Part shown: positions 1-8,254 of the stretch, in pieces
How positions within the stretch are numbered: position 1 is the first letter of the stretch
Layout: the number at the start of each line of letters is the position of its first letter
DNA from: Chitinophagaceae bacterium UBA3961
GTDB taxonomy: Bacteria > Bacteroidota > Bacteroidia > Chitinophagales > Chitinophagaceae
Length of the DNA stretch: 10,665 nt
NCBI GenBank assembly: GCA_002385265.1
Contig: DGDD01000073.1
Span: forward strand, 1-10,665
Reading direction: 5' to 3'
The notes under the pieces: model-generated
The model's database searches: none
The model's input: the letters and a program-made list of their open reading frames with translations, nothing else
Told to the model about the DNA's origin: nothing
Made by a program: the position numbers and the translations under genes

Positions 1-21
1 GTTCCTGAGCTTGTCGAAGGA
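1..21. repeat. CCTGAGCTTGTCGAAGG dispersed repeat motif (cut by window edge)
   Basis: The window opens with GTTCCTGAGCTTGTCGAAGG. The core CCTGAGCTTGTCGAAGG (reverse complement CCTTCGACAAGCTCAGG) is a short motif I know as recurring in intergenic DNA of many bacteria, as part of REP-like elements. Only one copy is visible and its left side is outside the window, so its extent and family are not determined. Confidence 0.45.
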
Positions 22-77
22 CGCCGCGGTTCACAAAAATTGTGTAATCATTATAATTTGAAATAAGAATCTATGTC

Positions 78-149
78 GCCCCGATGGGGCTAGGAATTGG
101 GTAGATTTGGTAAAATCTTTTGCTACAATCATTTCGCCCCTAACGGGGC
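78..149. repeat. Paired GCCCC/GGGGC hairpins, REP/BIME-like element
   Basis: Two short hairpins with almost the same stem lie 58 bp apart: GCCCC-GAT-GGGGC at 78-90 and GCCCC-TAAC-GGGGC at 136-149. Both are preceded by T-C (TCGCCCC) and followed by T (GGGGCT), so the two copies are in direct orientation. The spacer is AT-rich. Two near-identical palindromes a fixed distance apart in non-coding DNA resemble BIME/REP-type elements. A terminator role is unlikely because neither stem is followed by a T-tract. Confidence 0.55.
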
Positions 150-196
150 TGCGCTTGTGACCAACGGCACGGATATAACGTTGGCAGATGAATCCC

Positions 197-231
197 CGCT
201 GCGTACTCGCTGCGATCGCTGCGCCGCTGCG
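197..231. repeat. Four-copy CGCTGCG cluster
   Basis: The heptamer CGCTGCG occurs four times, at 197-203, 208-214, 217-223 and 225-231, with start-to-start steps of 11, 9 and 8 bases. The second and third copies create the palindrome GCGATCGC at 212-219. The block is very GC-rich between AT-rich flanks. It is non-coding as far as I can see and probably belongs to the same dispersed-repeat material as the neighbouring hairpins. Confidence 0.5.
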
Positions 232-456
232 GTTTAATAATCTTCAAAACGCTAAATCAAACAAAAAGATTCCCATTGCGCAACTCATTTCCCTTCCCAA
301 AACTTTATGCCTCGCCTTCCCTGGCAGCGCAGCTGCAAAAAACTTAAAAACTCAATAACTCAAAACTCATTACTTAACCATACAACTCCCTCAATTCCAA
401 CCCCTCACACTGTTTCTCACATTTTTTAACCATTTCGCTGTTATATGCTCAAATTG

Positions 457-490
457 TTGTATTTTTAGGAGCTTGCTTGCTATAGTTTTG
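457..490 (+). promoter_or_regulatory. Candidate gltBD promoter (Bacteroidota type)
   Basis: A perfect match to the Bacteroidota -7 box TAnnTTTG is present as TAGTTTTG at 483-490. A TTG at 457-459 serves as the -33 element with a 23-base spacer, the upper end of the accepted 17-23 range. Transcription would begin near 495, giving a leader of about 50 bases before the gltB ATG. The call rests on motif and position only; a TAnnTTTG match is expected by chance every few kilobases in AT-rich DNA. Confidence 0.5.
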
Positions 491-547
491 ATATCCATTT
501 GAAAAACCGGCATTTTTATTGAAAATTTTCTAAAGTAAATTGCAAAG

Positions 548-3500
548 ATGGCAAGTAACACTGGTTTGTACCATCCTTCCTTTGAGCATGATGCATGTGG
601 CATCGGGTTCGTAGCTAGTATTAAGGGCAACAAATCGCATCAAAATATCTCGGATGCGCTCACTGTGTTGGAAAACATGGAACACCGCGGAGCCTGCGGT
701 TGCGAAAGCAACACGGGCGATGGTGCCGGTATCATGATTCAGATCCCCCACGAGTTTTTCTTCGAAGAGTGCCTCAAATTAGGCGTTCACCTTCCCTCTT
801 ATGGTCGATATGGAGTAGGCGTAGCCTTCTTTCCAAAAGAAATCAAACTGAGAGAAGAGTGCCGCGATATCTTCAATCGCACAGCAGAAAAACTGGGATT
901 GGAAGTTCTTACATTCCGTAAGGTACCCGTAAACCCCGATGGAATTGGTCCAACTGCCCTGAGTGTAGAACCCGAAATGGAACATGTGTTCATTGCTTGC
1001 CCCGATCATATCACCAATTTAGAAGAGTTCGAACGCAAACTTTTCGTATTGCGCAATCACGCAACTCATCTTATCAATAGCACTGTTAAGAAAGATGCCA
1101 TTGGCTTCTATCTTGCCTCTCTTTCTTACAAAACAGTGGTGTACAAAGGTCAATTAACCAGCCACCAAGTTCGTGAATACTTCCCCGACCTTAGCAATAA
1201 GCGCGTGGTGAGTGCTTTCGGTCTGGTACACTCTCGTTTCGCTACCAATACCTTCCCTTCTTGGAAATTGGCTCAACCCTTCCGTTACATCGCTCACAAC
1301 GGTGAAATCAATACCCTTCAAGGTAACTTGAACTGGCTCAAAACCAGCGAACAATGGTTTGAATCTCCTTTCTTTACCCACCAAGAAATGGAAATGTTAT
1401 TGCCAATTGTAAGCGCCGGACAAAGTGATAGTGCTTGCTTGGATAACATGATTGAGCTTCTTACCATGTCGGGTAGAAGTCTTCCCCATGTAATGATGAT
1501 GCTGATCCCCGAAGCTTGGGATGGTAACGATCAAATGGATCCTGTAAAGAAAGCCTTTTACGAATACCACGCTTCTATTATGGAACCTTGGGATGGTCCG
1601 GCTTCGATCTCTTTTACCGATGGTAAAATGATTGGTGCTACCCTCGATCGCAACGGTCTTCGCCCTTCACGTTATTGCGTTACCAAGGACGACCGCGTGA
1701 TCATGGCCTCCGAAACAGGAGCGCTTCCTGTTGATCCAAAGATCATCAAAGAAAAAGGCCGTCTCCAGCCCGGTAAAATGTTCGTGGTGGATATGGAACA
1801 AGGCCGCATCATCAGCGATGATGAATTGAAAGCAAAAATCTGTAGCCAAAAACCCTACGGCGATTGGCTCAATCAATACAAGATTCGTTTGGAAGAATTG
1901 GAAGAACCCCGCGTTACTTTCACCCACCTTTCTGAATCTTCTGTGTTCAAATATCAAAAAGCTCACGGGTACTCAACAGAAGACATTGAAACCATCATCA
2001 AACCAATGGCTTTGGATGGTAAAGAACCCATCGGTTCCATGGGTACCGACGTTCCTTTGGCTGTGTTGAGTGATCAACCACAGCACCTTTCTTCTTATTT
2101 CAAGCAATTGTTCGCTCAAGTAACCAACCCTCCCATCGATCCTATCCGCGAACGCATGGTGATGAGCTTGGCTACCTTCTTGGGTAATAATGGAAACTTA
2201 TTGGAAGAAAGCCCTACGCATTGTCATACAGTAGCGTTGAAGCAACCGATTCTTACTTCAAAAGAACTCGAGAAAATTAGAAGTATTGATACCGGTATCT
2301 TCCAAGCTAAAACATTGCAAACTTATTTCAGAGCCGATGGCAAACCCGATTCACTGAAACGCGGTTTGGATCGCTTGTGCCGTTATGCAGAAGATGCCGT
2401 GCAAGATGGATTTGAAGTGTTGATTTTATGTGATCGTGCTGTTGACAGCGATCACGCCGCCATTCCTTCATTATTGGCTACAGCAGCCGTGCACCACCAT
2501 TTGATTCGTAAAGGATTGAGAGGTCAGGTAGGTATTGTTGTTGAGGCAGGTGATGTTTGGGAAGTACACCATTTCGCATGTTTGTTGGCGTTTGGTGCTA
2601 CGGCTATCAACCCCTACCTCGCTTTGGCTACTATTCGTAATATGAAAGCAAACGGAAGTTTGGAAACCAATTTGGATTGGGAAAAACTCCGCTACAACTA
2701 TATCAAAGCTGTATGTGATGGCTTGTTGAAAGTATTTTCGAAAATGGGAATATCTACACTTCAGTCATACCAAGGTGCTCAAATTTTTGAGATCCTCGGC
2801 TTGAACCAAGAAGTGGTAGATCGCTATTTTACCGGAGCTACCAGTCGCATTCAAGGGATCGGTCTAGAAGAGATCGCGAAAGAAGCCTTGGTGAAACATT
2901 ACTTTGCATTCAGCAGAAAAGACATTCCTGTAGATCGTTTACCGGTAGGTGGTTTGTATCAGTGGAAACGCAAAGGTGAATTCCACTTATTCAATCCAAC
3001 ATCCATTCACTTGTTGCAATACGCTACCAAGATGAATGATTACGGAATATTCAAGAAATACACTAAGTATATCAACGATCAAAGTGAAAAAGCGGCTACC
3101 CTTCGTAGTCAGTTTGAATTCAAACGCAACCGTCCTTCGGTTTCAATTGATGAAGTTGAACCGGCAGAAGCCATCTACAAGCGCTTTGCAACGGGAGCCA
3201 TGAGCTTTGGATCTATTTCATGGGAAGCACACACCACATTGGCCATTGCAATGAACCGCCTCGGTGGTAAGAGTAATACCGGCGAAGGTGGTGAAGATGA
3301 AATTCGCTATGAAAAAATGCCAAATGGCGATAGCATGCGCAGTGCCATTAAACAAGTGGCTTCTGCACGATTCGGTGTTACAAGTTTGTATTTAACAGAG
3401 GCCGATGAGTTGCAAATTAAAATGGCTCAAGGTGCGAAACCAGGTGAAGGTGGTCAGCTTCCGGGACATAAAGTAGATGATTGGATCGGTAAAACGCGTC

Positions 3501-5065
3501 ACTCTACTCCGGGTGTTGGTTTGATTTCTCCGCCTCCTCACCACGATATTTATTCAATTGAAGACTTGGCTCAATTGATCTTCGATTTGAAAAATGCGAA
3601 CCGCGCGGCCCGTATCAACGTGAAGTTGGTTTCAAAAGCTGGTGTGGGTACCATTGCAGCGGGTGTTGCTAAAGCAAAAGCCGATGTGATTCTCATTTCC
3701 GGTCACGATGGCGGTACCGGTGCATCGCCCATTTCATCCATCAAACATGCCGGTTTGCCTTGGGAATTAGGTTTGGCCGAAACCCATCAAACATTGGTAA
3801 GAAATAAATTAAGAAGCAGAGTAGTAGTGCAGGCCGATGGTCAAATGAAGACTGGTCGCGACATTGCAATTGCTGCTTTATTAGGTGCCGAAGAATGGGG
3901 TGTAGCTACAGCGGCATTGGTGGTAGAAGGCTGTATCATGATGCGCAAGTGTCATTTGAATACCTGCCCTGTTGGGGTTGCTACCCAAGATCCTGAATTG
4001 AGAAAACGCTTCACCGGTGATGCCGATCATGTGGTGAACTTCTTCAAGTTCATTGTTCAGGAATTGCGTGAAATTATGGCCGAGCTTGGTTTCCGTACAG
4101 TGAATGAGATGGTAGGTCAGGTAGAATGCCTCACTCCAAGAGAAAACATCAAGCATTGGAAGTACAGCAAATTGGATCTTTCACCTATTCTTTACCGTGA
4201 GCCTGCTTCTGATATCACAGGATTGTACAATACAGAAACACAAGATCATGGTATCGACAATGTAATTGATTGGCAATTACTGGAGAAGGCAAAACCTGCG
4301 ATTGAAAAACAAGAGCGCGTATTTGCAAGCTTCGATATTAAGAATACTGACCGTACTGCAGGTACCATTCTTTCGAATGAAATTACCAAAAAGTACAGAG
4401 CAGAAGGATTACCGGAAGATACCATTCATTACAAATTCAACGGAACGGCCGGTCAAAGCTTTGGAGCCTTCAATACCAAAGGTGTAACCTTGGAATTGGA
4501 AGGAGATGCAAACGACTATTTCGGTAAAGGCTTGAGCGGGGCTCGTTTAATTGTATATCCTCCAAAAGAAGCAACCTACATTCCTGAAGAAAACATCATC
4601 ATTGGTAATACGGCTTTCTATGGTGCTACCGCCGGTGAATCTTTCATTAGAGGTAAAGCCGGTGAGCGTTTCGCAGTGAGAAACTCCGGTGCTAAGGCTG
4701 TTGTAGAAGGAGTTGGGGATCACGGATGTGAATACATGACCGGTGGTAGAGTAGTGATACTTGGTCCTACAGGTAGAAACTTCGCTGCAGGTATGAGTGG
4801 TGGTATTGCCTATGTATACGATGTAAACGGTGTGTTTACTAAGAACTGTAATACGGAAATGGTTGACTTGGATCCGGTGACTACCGCAGATTTTGCTGAG
4901 TTGCAAGACATGATTCAACGTCACTATGCTTATACTGGAAGTACCGTTGCGAAATTTGTACTCGACGATTGGGACAATCAATACAAAAACTTTGTAAAAG
5001 TATTCCCGAGCGATTACAAAAAGGTATTACAAGCAAAAGGTTCTGAAGTAAAACAAAAAGCTTAA
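548..5065 (+). CDS. gltB: Glutamate synthase (NADPH) large subunit, GltB
   Basis: The 1505-residue alpha subunit of glutamate synthase makes glutamate from glutamine and 2-oxoglutarate in the cytoplasm. The N-terminus has a 16-residue propeptide before Cys17 (DACGIGF), which after processing would be the N-terminal nucleophile of the class II amidotransferase domain (about 17-430); Arg230 and HNGEIN (250-255) belong to the same domain. A central domain (about 465-755) is followed by the FMN-binding synthase domain (about 815-1180), with FATGAMSFGS from residue 880 and GHDGGTGASP at 1052-1061. Cys1129, Cys1135 and Cys1140 (C-x5-C-x4-C) are the 3Fe-4S ligands. The C-terminal beta-helix domain (about 1250-1440) guides ammonia between the two active sites. 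Length and domain order are normal for bacterial GltB and all key residues seen are intact. The ATG at 548 puts the propeptide at its usual length; there is no Shine-Dalgarno, only A-rich upstream DNA. gltD follows after 33 bp. Confidence 0.98.
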   Translation: MASNTGLYHPSFEHDACGIGFVASIKGNKSHQNISDALTVLENMEHRGACGCESNTGDGAGIMIQIPHEFFFEECLKLGVHLPSYGRYGVGVAFFPKEIKLREECRDIFNRTAEKLGLEVLTFRKVPVNPDGIGPTALSVEPEMEHVFIACPDHITNLEEFERKLFVLRNHATHLINSTVKKDAIGFYLASLSYKTVVYKGQLTSHQVREYFPDLSNKRVVSAFGLVHSRFATNTFPSWKLAQPFRYIAHNGEINTLQGNLNWLKTSEQWFESPFFTHQEMEMLLPIVSAGQSDSACLDNMIELLTMSGRSLPHVMMMLIPEAWDGNDQMDPVKKAFYEYHASIMEPWDGPASISFTDGKMIGATLDRNGLRPSRYCVTKDDRVIMASETGALPVDPKIIKEKGRLQPGKMFVVDMEQGRIISDDELKAKICSQKPYGDWLNQYKIRLEELEEPRVTFTHLSESSVFKYQKAHGYSTEDIETIIKPMALDGKEPIGSMGTDVPLAVLSDQPQHLSSYFKQLFAQVTNPPIDPIRERMVMSLATFLGNNGNLLEESPTHCHTVALKQPILTSKELEKIRSIDTGIFQAKTLQTYFRADGKPDSLKRGLDRLCRYAEDAVQDGFEVLILCDRAVDSDHAAIPSLLATAAVHHHLIRKGLRGQVGIVVEAGDVWEVHHFACLLAFGATAINPYLALATIRNMKANGSLETNLDWEKLRYNYIKAVCDGLLKVFSKMGISTLQSYQGAQIFEILGLNQEVVDRYFTGATSRIQGIGLEEIAKEALVKHYFAFSRKDIPVDRLPVGGLYQWKRKGEFHLFNPTSIHLLQYATKMNDYGIFKKYTKYINDQSEKAATLRSQFEFKRNRPSVSIDEVEPAEAIYKRFATGAMSFGSISWEAHTTLAIAMNRLGGKSNTGEGGEDEIRYEKMPNGDSMRSAIKQVASARFGVTSLYLTEADELQIKMAQGAKPGEGGQLPGHKVDDWIGKTRHSTPGVGLISPPPHHDIYSIEDLAQLIFDLKNANRAARINVKLVSKAGVGTIAAGVAKAKADVILISGHDGGTGASPISSIKHAGLPWELGLAETHQTLVRNKLRSRVVVQADGQMKTGRDIAIAALLGAEEWGVATAALVVEGCIMMRKCHLNTCPVGVATQDPELRKRFTGDADHVVNFFKFIVQELREIMAELGFRTVNEMVGQVECLTPRENIKHWKYSKLDLSPILYREPASDITGLYNTETQDHGIDNVIDWQLLEKAKPAIEKQERVFASFDIKNTDRTAGTILSNEITKKYRAEGLPEDTIHYKFNGTAGQSFGAFNTKGVTLELEGDANDYFGKGLSGARLIVYPPKEATYIPEENIIIGNTAFYGATAGESFIRGKAGERFAVRNSGAKAVVEGVGDHGCEYMTGGRVVILGPTGRNFAAGMSGGIAYVYDVNGVFTKNCNTEMVDLDPVTTADFAELQDMIQRHYAYTGSTVAKFVLDDWDNQYKNFVKVFPSDYKKVLQAKGSEVKQKA

Positions 5066-5098
5066 TCAACATTACTAACTACTAGCAATTATCGAAAT

Positions 5099-6601
5099 AT
5101 GGGCAAGCCTACAGGTTTCATGGAGTTCACACGCGAGTTACCGGGAAAAAGACCGGTGGCAGAGCGTTTAAAAGATTACAATGAATTTATTGAACGCTAT
5201 AGTGACGAAAAGTTGAATCAACAATCGGCACGTTGTATGAATTGCGGCGTTCCTTTTTGTCACAATGGATGTCCTTTGGGTAATGTGATCCCTGAGTTCA
5301 ATGATGCGGTGTATAAAAAGGAGTGGAAAGATGCGTACGATATTTTAACATCAACCAATAATTTCCCCGAGTTTACAGGTCGCATATGTCCAGCGCCTTG
5401 CGAAAGTGCCTGTGTGTTGGGTATCAATCAACCGGCTATTGCTATTGAGGAAATTGAGAAGCATATCATTGAAATCGCTTTTGACAAGGGATTTGTAAAG
5501 GCAAAGAAGCCCAATATGCGCACCGGTAAAAAAGTAGCGGTAATTGGAAGTGGTCCGGCAGGTTTAGCCGCGGCTGCACAATTGAACTATGCCGGTCATA
5601 CGGTAACGGTGTTTGAAAGAGATGATGCGGCTGGTGGATTGTTGCGTTACGGAATACCTGATTTCAAATTGGAGAAATGGGTAGTAGAGCGCAGAGTGAA
5701 GGTAATGGAAGAAGAAGGGGTTCAATTCAAGTATCATGCAAATGTTGGCGTGAATGTAAGCATCAACGATTTGTTGAGAGAATACCATGCCATTGTATTA
5801 GCGGGCGGTTCTACCGTACCTAGAGATCTAAATATTCCGGGAAGAAATTTGAATGGTGTGCATTTCGCCATGGATTTTTTAAAGCAGCAAAACAAACGCA
5901 ATGCTGGAAAAGATCCTTTGGCTGCAGCGGGTATTGAAAGTAATATACTAGGAGCTGAAGTGTTGGCTACTAAAAAGAATGTGGTGGTGATTGGTGGAGG
6001 TGATACAGGTAGTGACTGTGTAGGTACTTCCAACCGTCACGGGGCAGCGTCTGTAACACAATTTGAATTGATGCCCAAGCCGCCGGCTTCCAGAACACCG
6101 TTCATGCCTTGGCCTACCTATCCCATGGTATTGAAAACTTCTACTTCTCACGAGGAAGGAGCGGATCGTCAGTGGGCAGTGGCAACCAAAGAGTTTATAG
6201 GTGATGCCAATGGGAATTTAAAGGCTTTGAAGATCGTTGATCTGGAATGGACGGCATCTGCTGACGGCCGACCAGCTCAGTTTACCGAGCGTGCCGGTTC
6301 TGAAAGAGAAATTCCTTGTGAGTTAGCCCTGTTGGCAATGGGATTCGTGCATCCACAGCACGAAGGTTTGGTAAATGAATTAGGAGCGGAATTGGACGAG
6401 CGTGGCAATGTGAAAGCAAGTGAGAAATTCTACGCAACCAATATTAATAAGGTATTTGTTGCGGGTGATATGAGAAGGGGACAAAGCCTCGTTGTATGGG
6501 CTATAAGTGAGGGAAGGGAATGTGCTCGCAAAGTAGACGAGTTTTTAGTAGGAAGTTCATTATTGGAGTCGAAAGACCAAATTTTGATGGCCAGTTATTA
6601 A
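5099..6601 (+). CDS. gltD: Glutamate synthase (NADPH) small subunit, GltD
   Basis: The 500-residue beta subunit oxidises NADPH on FAD and passes electrons through Fe-S clusters to the FMN of GltB. The N-terminal part carries two cysteine groups for 4Fe-4S clusters: C46-x2-C49-x4-C54-x3-C58 and C97-x3-C101-x3-C105. The first Rossmann motif, VIGSGPAGLAA (148-158), binds FAD, and the second, VVVIGGGDTGSD (295-306), is the NADPH site. A conserved FAD-contacting segment near the C-terminus reads VFVAGDMRRGQSLVVWAI. Length is usual for GltD. Related proteins (NADPH oxidoreductase subunits such as SudA/NfnB, or dihydropyrimidine dehydrogenase) share this fold, but the position 33 bp after gltB settles the identity. 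The ATG at 5099 has no Shine-Dalgarno, and no promoter fits in the gap, so the gene is almost certainly co-transcribed with gltB. An intrinsic terminator follows 22 bp after the stop. Confidence 0.97.
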   Translation: MGKPTGFMEFTRELPGKRPVAERLKDYNEFIERYSDEKLNQQSARCMNCGVPFCHNGCPLGNVIPEFNDAVYKKEWKDAYDILTSTNNFPEFTGRICPAPCESACVLGINQPAIAIEEIEKHIIEIAFDKGFVKAKKPNMRTGKKVAVIGSGPAGLAAAAQLNYAGHTVTVFERDDAAGGLLRYGIPDFKLEKWVVERRVKVMEEEGVQFKYHANVGVNVSINDLLREYHAIVLAGGSTVPRDLNIPGRNLNGVHFAMDFLKQQNKRNAGKDPLAAAGIESNILGAEVLATKKNVVVIGGGDTGSDCVGTSNRHGAASVTQFELMPKPPASRTPFMPWPTYPMVLKTSTSHEEGADRQWAVATKEFIGDANGNLKALKIVDLEWTASADGRPAQFTERAGSEREIPCELALLAMGFVHPQHEGLVNELGAELDERGNVKASEKFYATNINKVFVAGDMRRGQSLVVWAISEGRECARKVDEFLVGSSLLESKDQILMASY

Positions 6602-6623
6602 TAGCCTAGTTTAATGTATTGAT

Positions 6624-6650
6624 AACCACCCAATTAGGGTGGTTTTTTTT
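6624..6650 (+). terminator. Intrinsic terminator of gltBD
   Basis: A perfect 8-bp stem, AACCACCC (6624-6631) pairing with GGGTGGTT (6637-6644) around the loop AATTA, runs directly into eight T residues (6643-6650). It begins 22 bp after the gltD stop codon. This is a textbook Rho-independent terminator and suggests that amt downstream has its own promoter. Confidence 0.9.
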
Positions 6651-6737
6651 ATAGATTTCCAAATATATTATAAAAAATTACATATAAAGAAAAAATTCAA
6701 AAATGAGGCAAAAAAATTAAAAGTTATCGAATAGTTA

Positions 6738-6763
6738 ATTATCCTAACAGTTGTTATGATAAT
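6738..6763. promoter_or_regulatory. 26-bp dyad, candidate operator upstream of amt
   Basis: The arms ATTATCCTAACA (6738-6749) and TGTTATGATAAT (6752-6763) are complementary at 11 of 12 positions around a central GT, with TAACA-GT-TGTTA as the core. The site lies 70 bp upstream of the amt start and overlaps the -33 element of the candidate promoter. Symmetry of this size suits a dimeric transcription factor. The factor is unknown: the half-site is not one I can assign to a named regulator. Part of the symmetry could arise by chance in DNA this AT-rich, but the core includes C and G positions. Confidence 0.5.
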
Positions 6764-6778
6764 AATTAGCTATTTTTA
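6751..6778 (+). promoter_or_regulatory. Candidate amt promoter
   Basis: TATTTTTA at 6771-6778 matches the Bacteroidota -7 box TAnnTTTG at seven of eight positions, and TTG at 6751-6753 lies 17 bases upstream, within the accepted spacing. Transcription would start near 6785 and give a leader of about 48 bases. A TATAAT hexamer at 6795-6800 is probably irrelevant, because the main sigma factor of this phylum does not rely on that box. Confidence 0.35.
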
Positions 6779-6796
6779 TTACATGTTCAACACATA

Positions 6797-6814
6797 TAAT
6801 ATTTTCTAATATTA
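6797..6814. repeat. Perfect 7-bp inverted repeat in the amt leader
   Basis: TAATATT (6797-6803) and AATATTA (6808-6814) form a perfect inverted repeat around TTCT, 19 bp before the amt ATG. It consists only of A and T in the stem, so chance is a real possibility. If functional, it would lie between the candidate transcription start and the translation start, where it could bind a repressor or form a weak leader hairpin. Confidence 0.3.
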
Positions 6815-6832
6815 ACAACTAAAAACTGTCAC

Positions 6833-8233
6833 ATGAGTAAAAGAACTGTTAAACAAATTGCGCCTTTTCTAATTCTGGCCATTGTTGCAATTGCGGCGAT
6901 GTTCATTAAGCCGGAAGCTGATTATGTTCCCGGGGCTACCGACCCTCAATACAGCAATGCTGATATTGCATGGGTATTGGTATCTACAGCCTTGGTATTT
7001 TTAATGACTCCCGGTTTGGCTTTCTTCTATGGTGGAATGGTTCACCGCAAGAATGTAATTTCTACCATGATCAAAAGTGTGGTAGCAGCCGGAGTAATCG
7101 GAGTTCTTTGGGTAGTATGTGGCTTTAGTTTGAGTTTTGGTGAGTCTATCGGTGGTTTCATCGGTAATCCCAAAACCTATGGTTTCTTTGCGCATGTAAA
7201 GAACGGCGCTGCCTGGCCTTTAGCAAACACCATTCCTTTAGGACTGTTTTCATTGTTCCAATTGATGTTTGCGATCATCACTCCGGGTCTGGTAGTAGGG
7301 GCCGTAGCTGAGCGTATTCGTTTCACTGCTTATATACTTTTCATTGTATTGTTTGGATTGTTGATTTACGCGCCTGTAGCGCATTGGAGCTGGCATCCGG
7401 AAGGATTCTTAGCGAAAATGGGTGCATGGGACTTTGCGGGTGGTACTGTAGTACACATCACAGCGGGTTGTGCTGCCTTGGCAGGTGCCTTAGTATTGAA
7501 GCGTAGAAAAACACACTTAGAGCATAAAGAAATTCCACCTGCAAACGTACCTTATGTATTAATTGGTACCGGTTTGTTGTGGTTCGGTTGGTTTGGTTTC
7601 AACGCAGGTTCTGCGGTAGGAGCTACTCCTTTGGCTGTAAATGCATTCGGAACTACTACCACTGCTGCTTCTGCTGCAGGTTTAGGTTGGATGTTCTTCG
7701 ATGTAATTAAAGGTAAAAAGCCTTCTGTACTCGGATTCTGTATTGGTGCGGTGGTTGGTTTAGTAGCCATCACTCCAGCAGCCGGTTATGTTGGTGTACC
7801 TCAAAGTATCATCATTGGTTTGGTAGGAGCTATCATCTCTAACGTAGCTGTTGGTATCAAACAAAAGTCTACTTTGGATGATACATTGGATGTATTCCCT
7901 TGTCACGGAGTAGGCGGTATGGTAGGTATGTTGTTAACGGGTGTTTTCGCAAACCCTGATGTACACGGTATCAAAGACGGTCCGGTAGGTTTGTTCTACG
8001 GAAACCCTGCTTTCTTCTTTACACAATTGAAAGCAATGGCTATTGTAGCAACCTATAGCTTTGTAGTAGCATTCGCAATCTTCAAGTTCATCAATATTTT
8101 ACTTCCATTGCGTGTAACTGAAGAAGAAGAAGAAATTGGATTGGATGCTTCTCAGCACGACGAAAAATATGTACAAGGTACGCTCCTGGTGGAGACTTCA
8201 GGTGGTTTGAAAGAAGAACCTGCAGCTCACTAG
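6833..8233 (+). CDS. amt: Ammonium transporter, Amt/MEP/Rh family
   Basis: This 466-residue inner-membrane protein imports ammonium and should form a trimer like its family. The hallmark TPGLAFFYGGMV (59-70) is present. The twin histidines of the pore are His208 (GGTVVHI) and His358 (VFPCHGVGG), 150 residues apart as in E. coli AmtB. Asp200 corresponds to the structural Asp160 and Trp187 (HWSW) to the Trp of the outer ammonium site; the FQLMF segment (142-146) and GFNAGS (255-260) carry the usual gate phenylalanines. About eleven hydrophobic segments follow an N-terminal one (residues 11-25) that may be a signal peptide or an extra helix. The cytoplasmic tail (from about 428) begins with an acidic run and includes IGLDASQHDEKY, the region that PII proteins regulate in this family. 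No glnK/glnB gene is adjacent, although the two are often paired. The ATG at 6833 precedes the first hydrophobic segment and lacks a Shine-Dalgarno. Confidence 0.97.
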   Translation: MSKRTVKQIAPFLILAIVAIAAMFIKPEADYVPGATDPQYSNADIAWVLVSTALVFLMTPGLAFFYGGMVHRKNVISTMIKSVVAAGVIGVLWVVCGFSLSFGESIGGFIGNPKTYGFFAHVKNGAAWPLANTIPLGLFSLFQLMFAIITPGLVVGAVAERIRFTAYILFIVLFGLLIYAPVAHWSWHPEGFLAKMGAWDFAGGTVVHITAGCAALAGALVLKRRKTHLEHKEIPPANVPYVLIGTGLLWFGWFGFNAGSAVGATPLAVNAFGTTTTAASAAGLGWMFFDVIKGKKPSVLGFCIGAVVGLVAITPAAGYVGVPQSIIIGLVGAIISNVAVGIKQKSTLDDTLDVFPCHGVGGMVGMLLTGVFANPDVHGIKDGPVGLFYGNPAFFFTQLKAMAIVATYSFVVAFAIFKFINILLPLRVTEEEEEIGLDASQHDEKYVQGTLLVETSGGLKEEPAAH

Positions 8234-8254
8234 TCGATTGATCATATTAAAAAA

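Larger units (their letters stand above)
1..547. other. Gene-free upstream region with dispersed-repeat DNA
   Basis: No convincing coding sequence is visible here on either strand; the one longer open frame, on the minus strand over 391-633, runs into gltB and resembles nothing known. The stretch contains a CACAA-AAA-TTGTG inverted repeat at 32-44, the paired GCCCC/GGGGC hairpins, the CGCTGCG cluster, a small GCAGC-GCA-GCTGC hairpin at 324-336, and a low-complexity AACTCA-rich tract at about 346-369. The last ~100 bases carry the likely gltB promoter. The GC-rich repeat blocks stand out against AT-rich surroundings, which suggests accumulated dispersed repeats rather than a decayed gene. Confidence 0.7.

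Noticed and set aside
467..481. Sigma-54-like GG...TTGC upstream of gltB
   Set aside because: The distance between GG (468-469) and GC (479-480) is one base short of the required GG-N10-GC, and the rest of the consensus is poor.
521..530. Palindrome GAAAATTTTC in the gltB leader
   Set aside because: It is only 10 bp, mostly A/T and without a loop, so it is expected by chance in this DNA; no partner site was found.
1..547. CRISPR array or insertion-sequence end
   Set aside because: The repeats are few, unequal in length and not separated by regular unique spacers; no transposase fragment or terminal inverted repeats are visible.
391..633. 80-codon open frame on the minus strand upstream of and into gltB
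   Set aside because: It overlaps the gltB start and its promoter in antisense, has low-complexity content and shows no recognisable domain.
4547..4981. 144-codon antisense frame within gltB
   Set aside because: The sense frame encodes the conserved C-terminal domain of GltB; the antisense translation resembles no protein and has no promoter or start context.
5734..6033. 99-codon antisense frame within gltD
   Set aside because: It is a shadow of the conserved FAD/NADPH-binding region of GltD.
6795..6800. TATAAT hexamer upstream of amt as a promoter
   Set aside because: Bacteroidota housekeeping promoters use TAnnTTTG with a -33 TTG; no suitable upstream element accompanies this hexamer.
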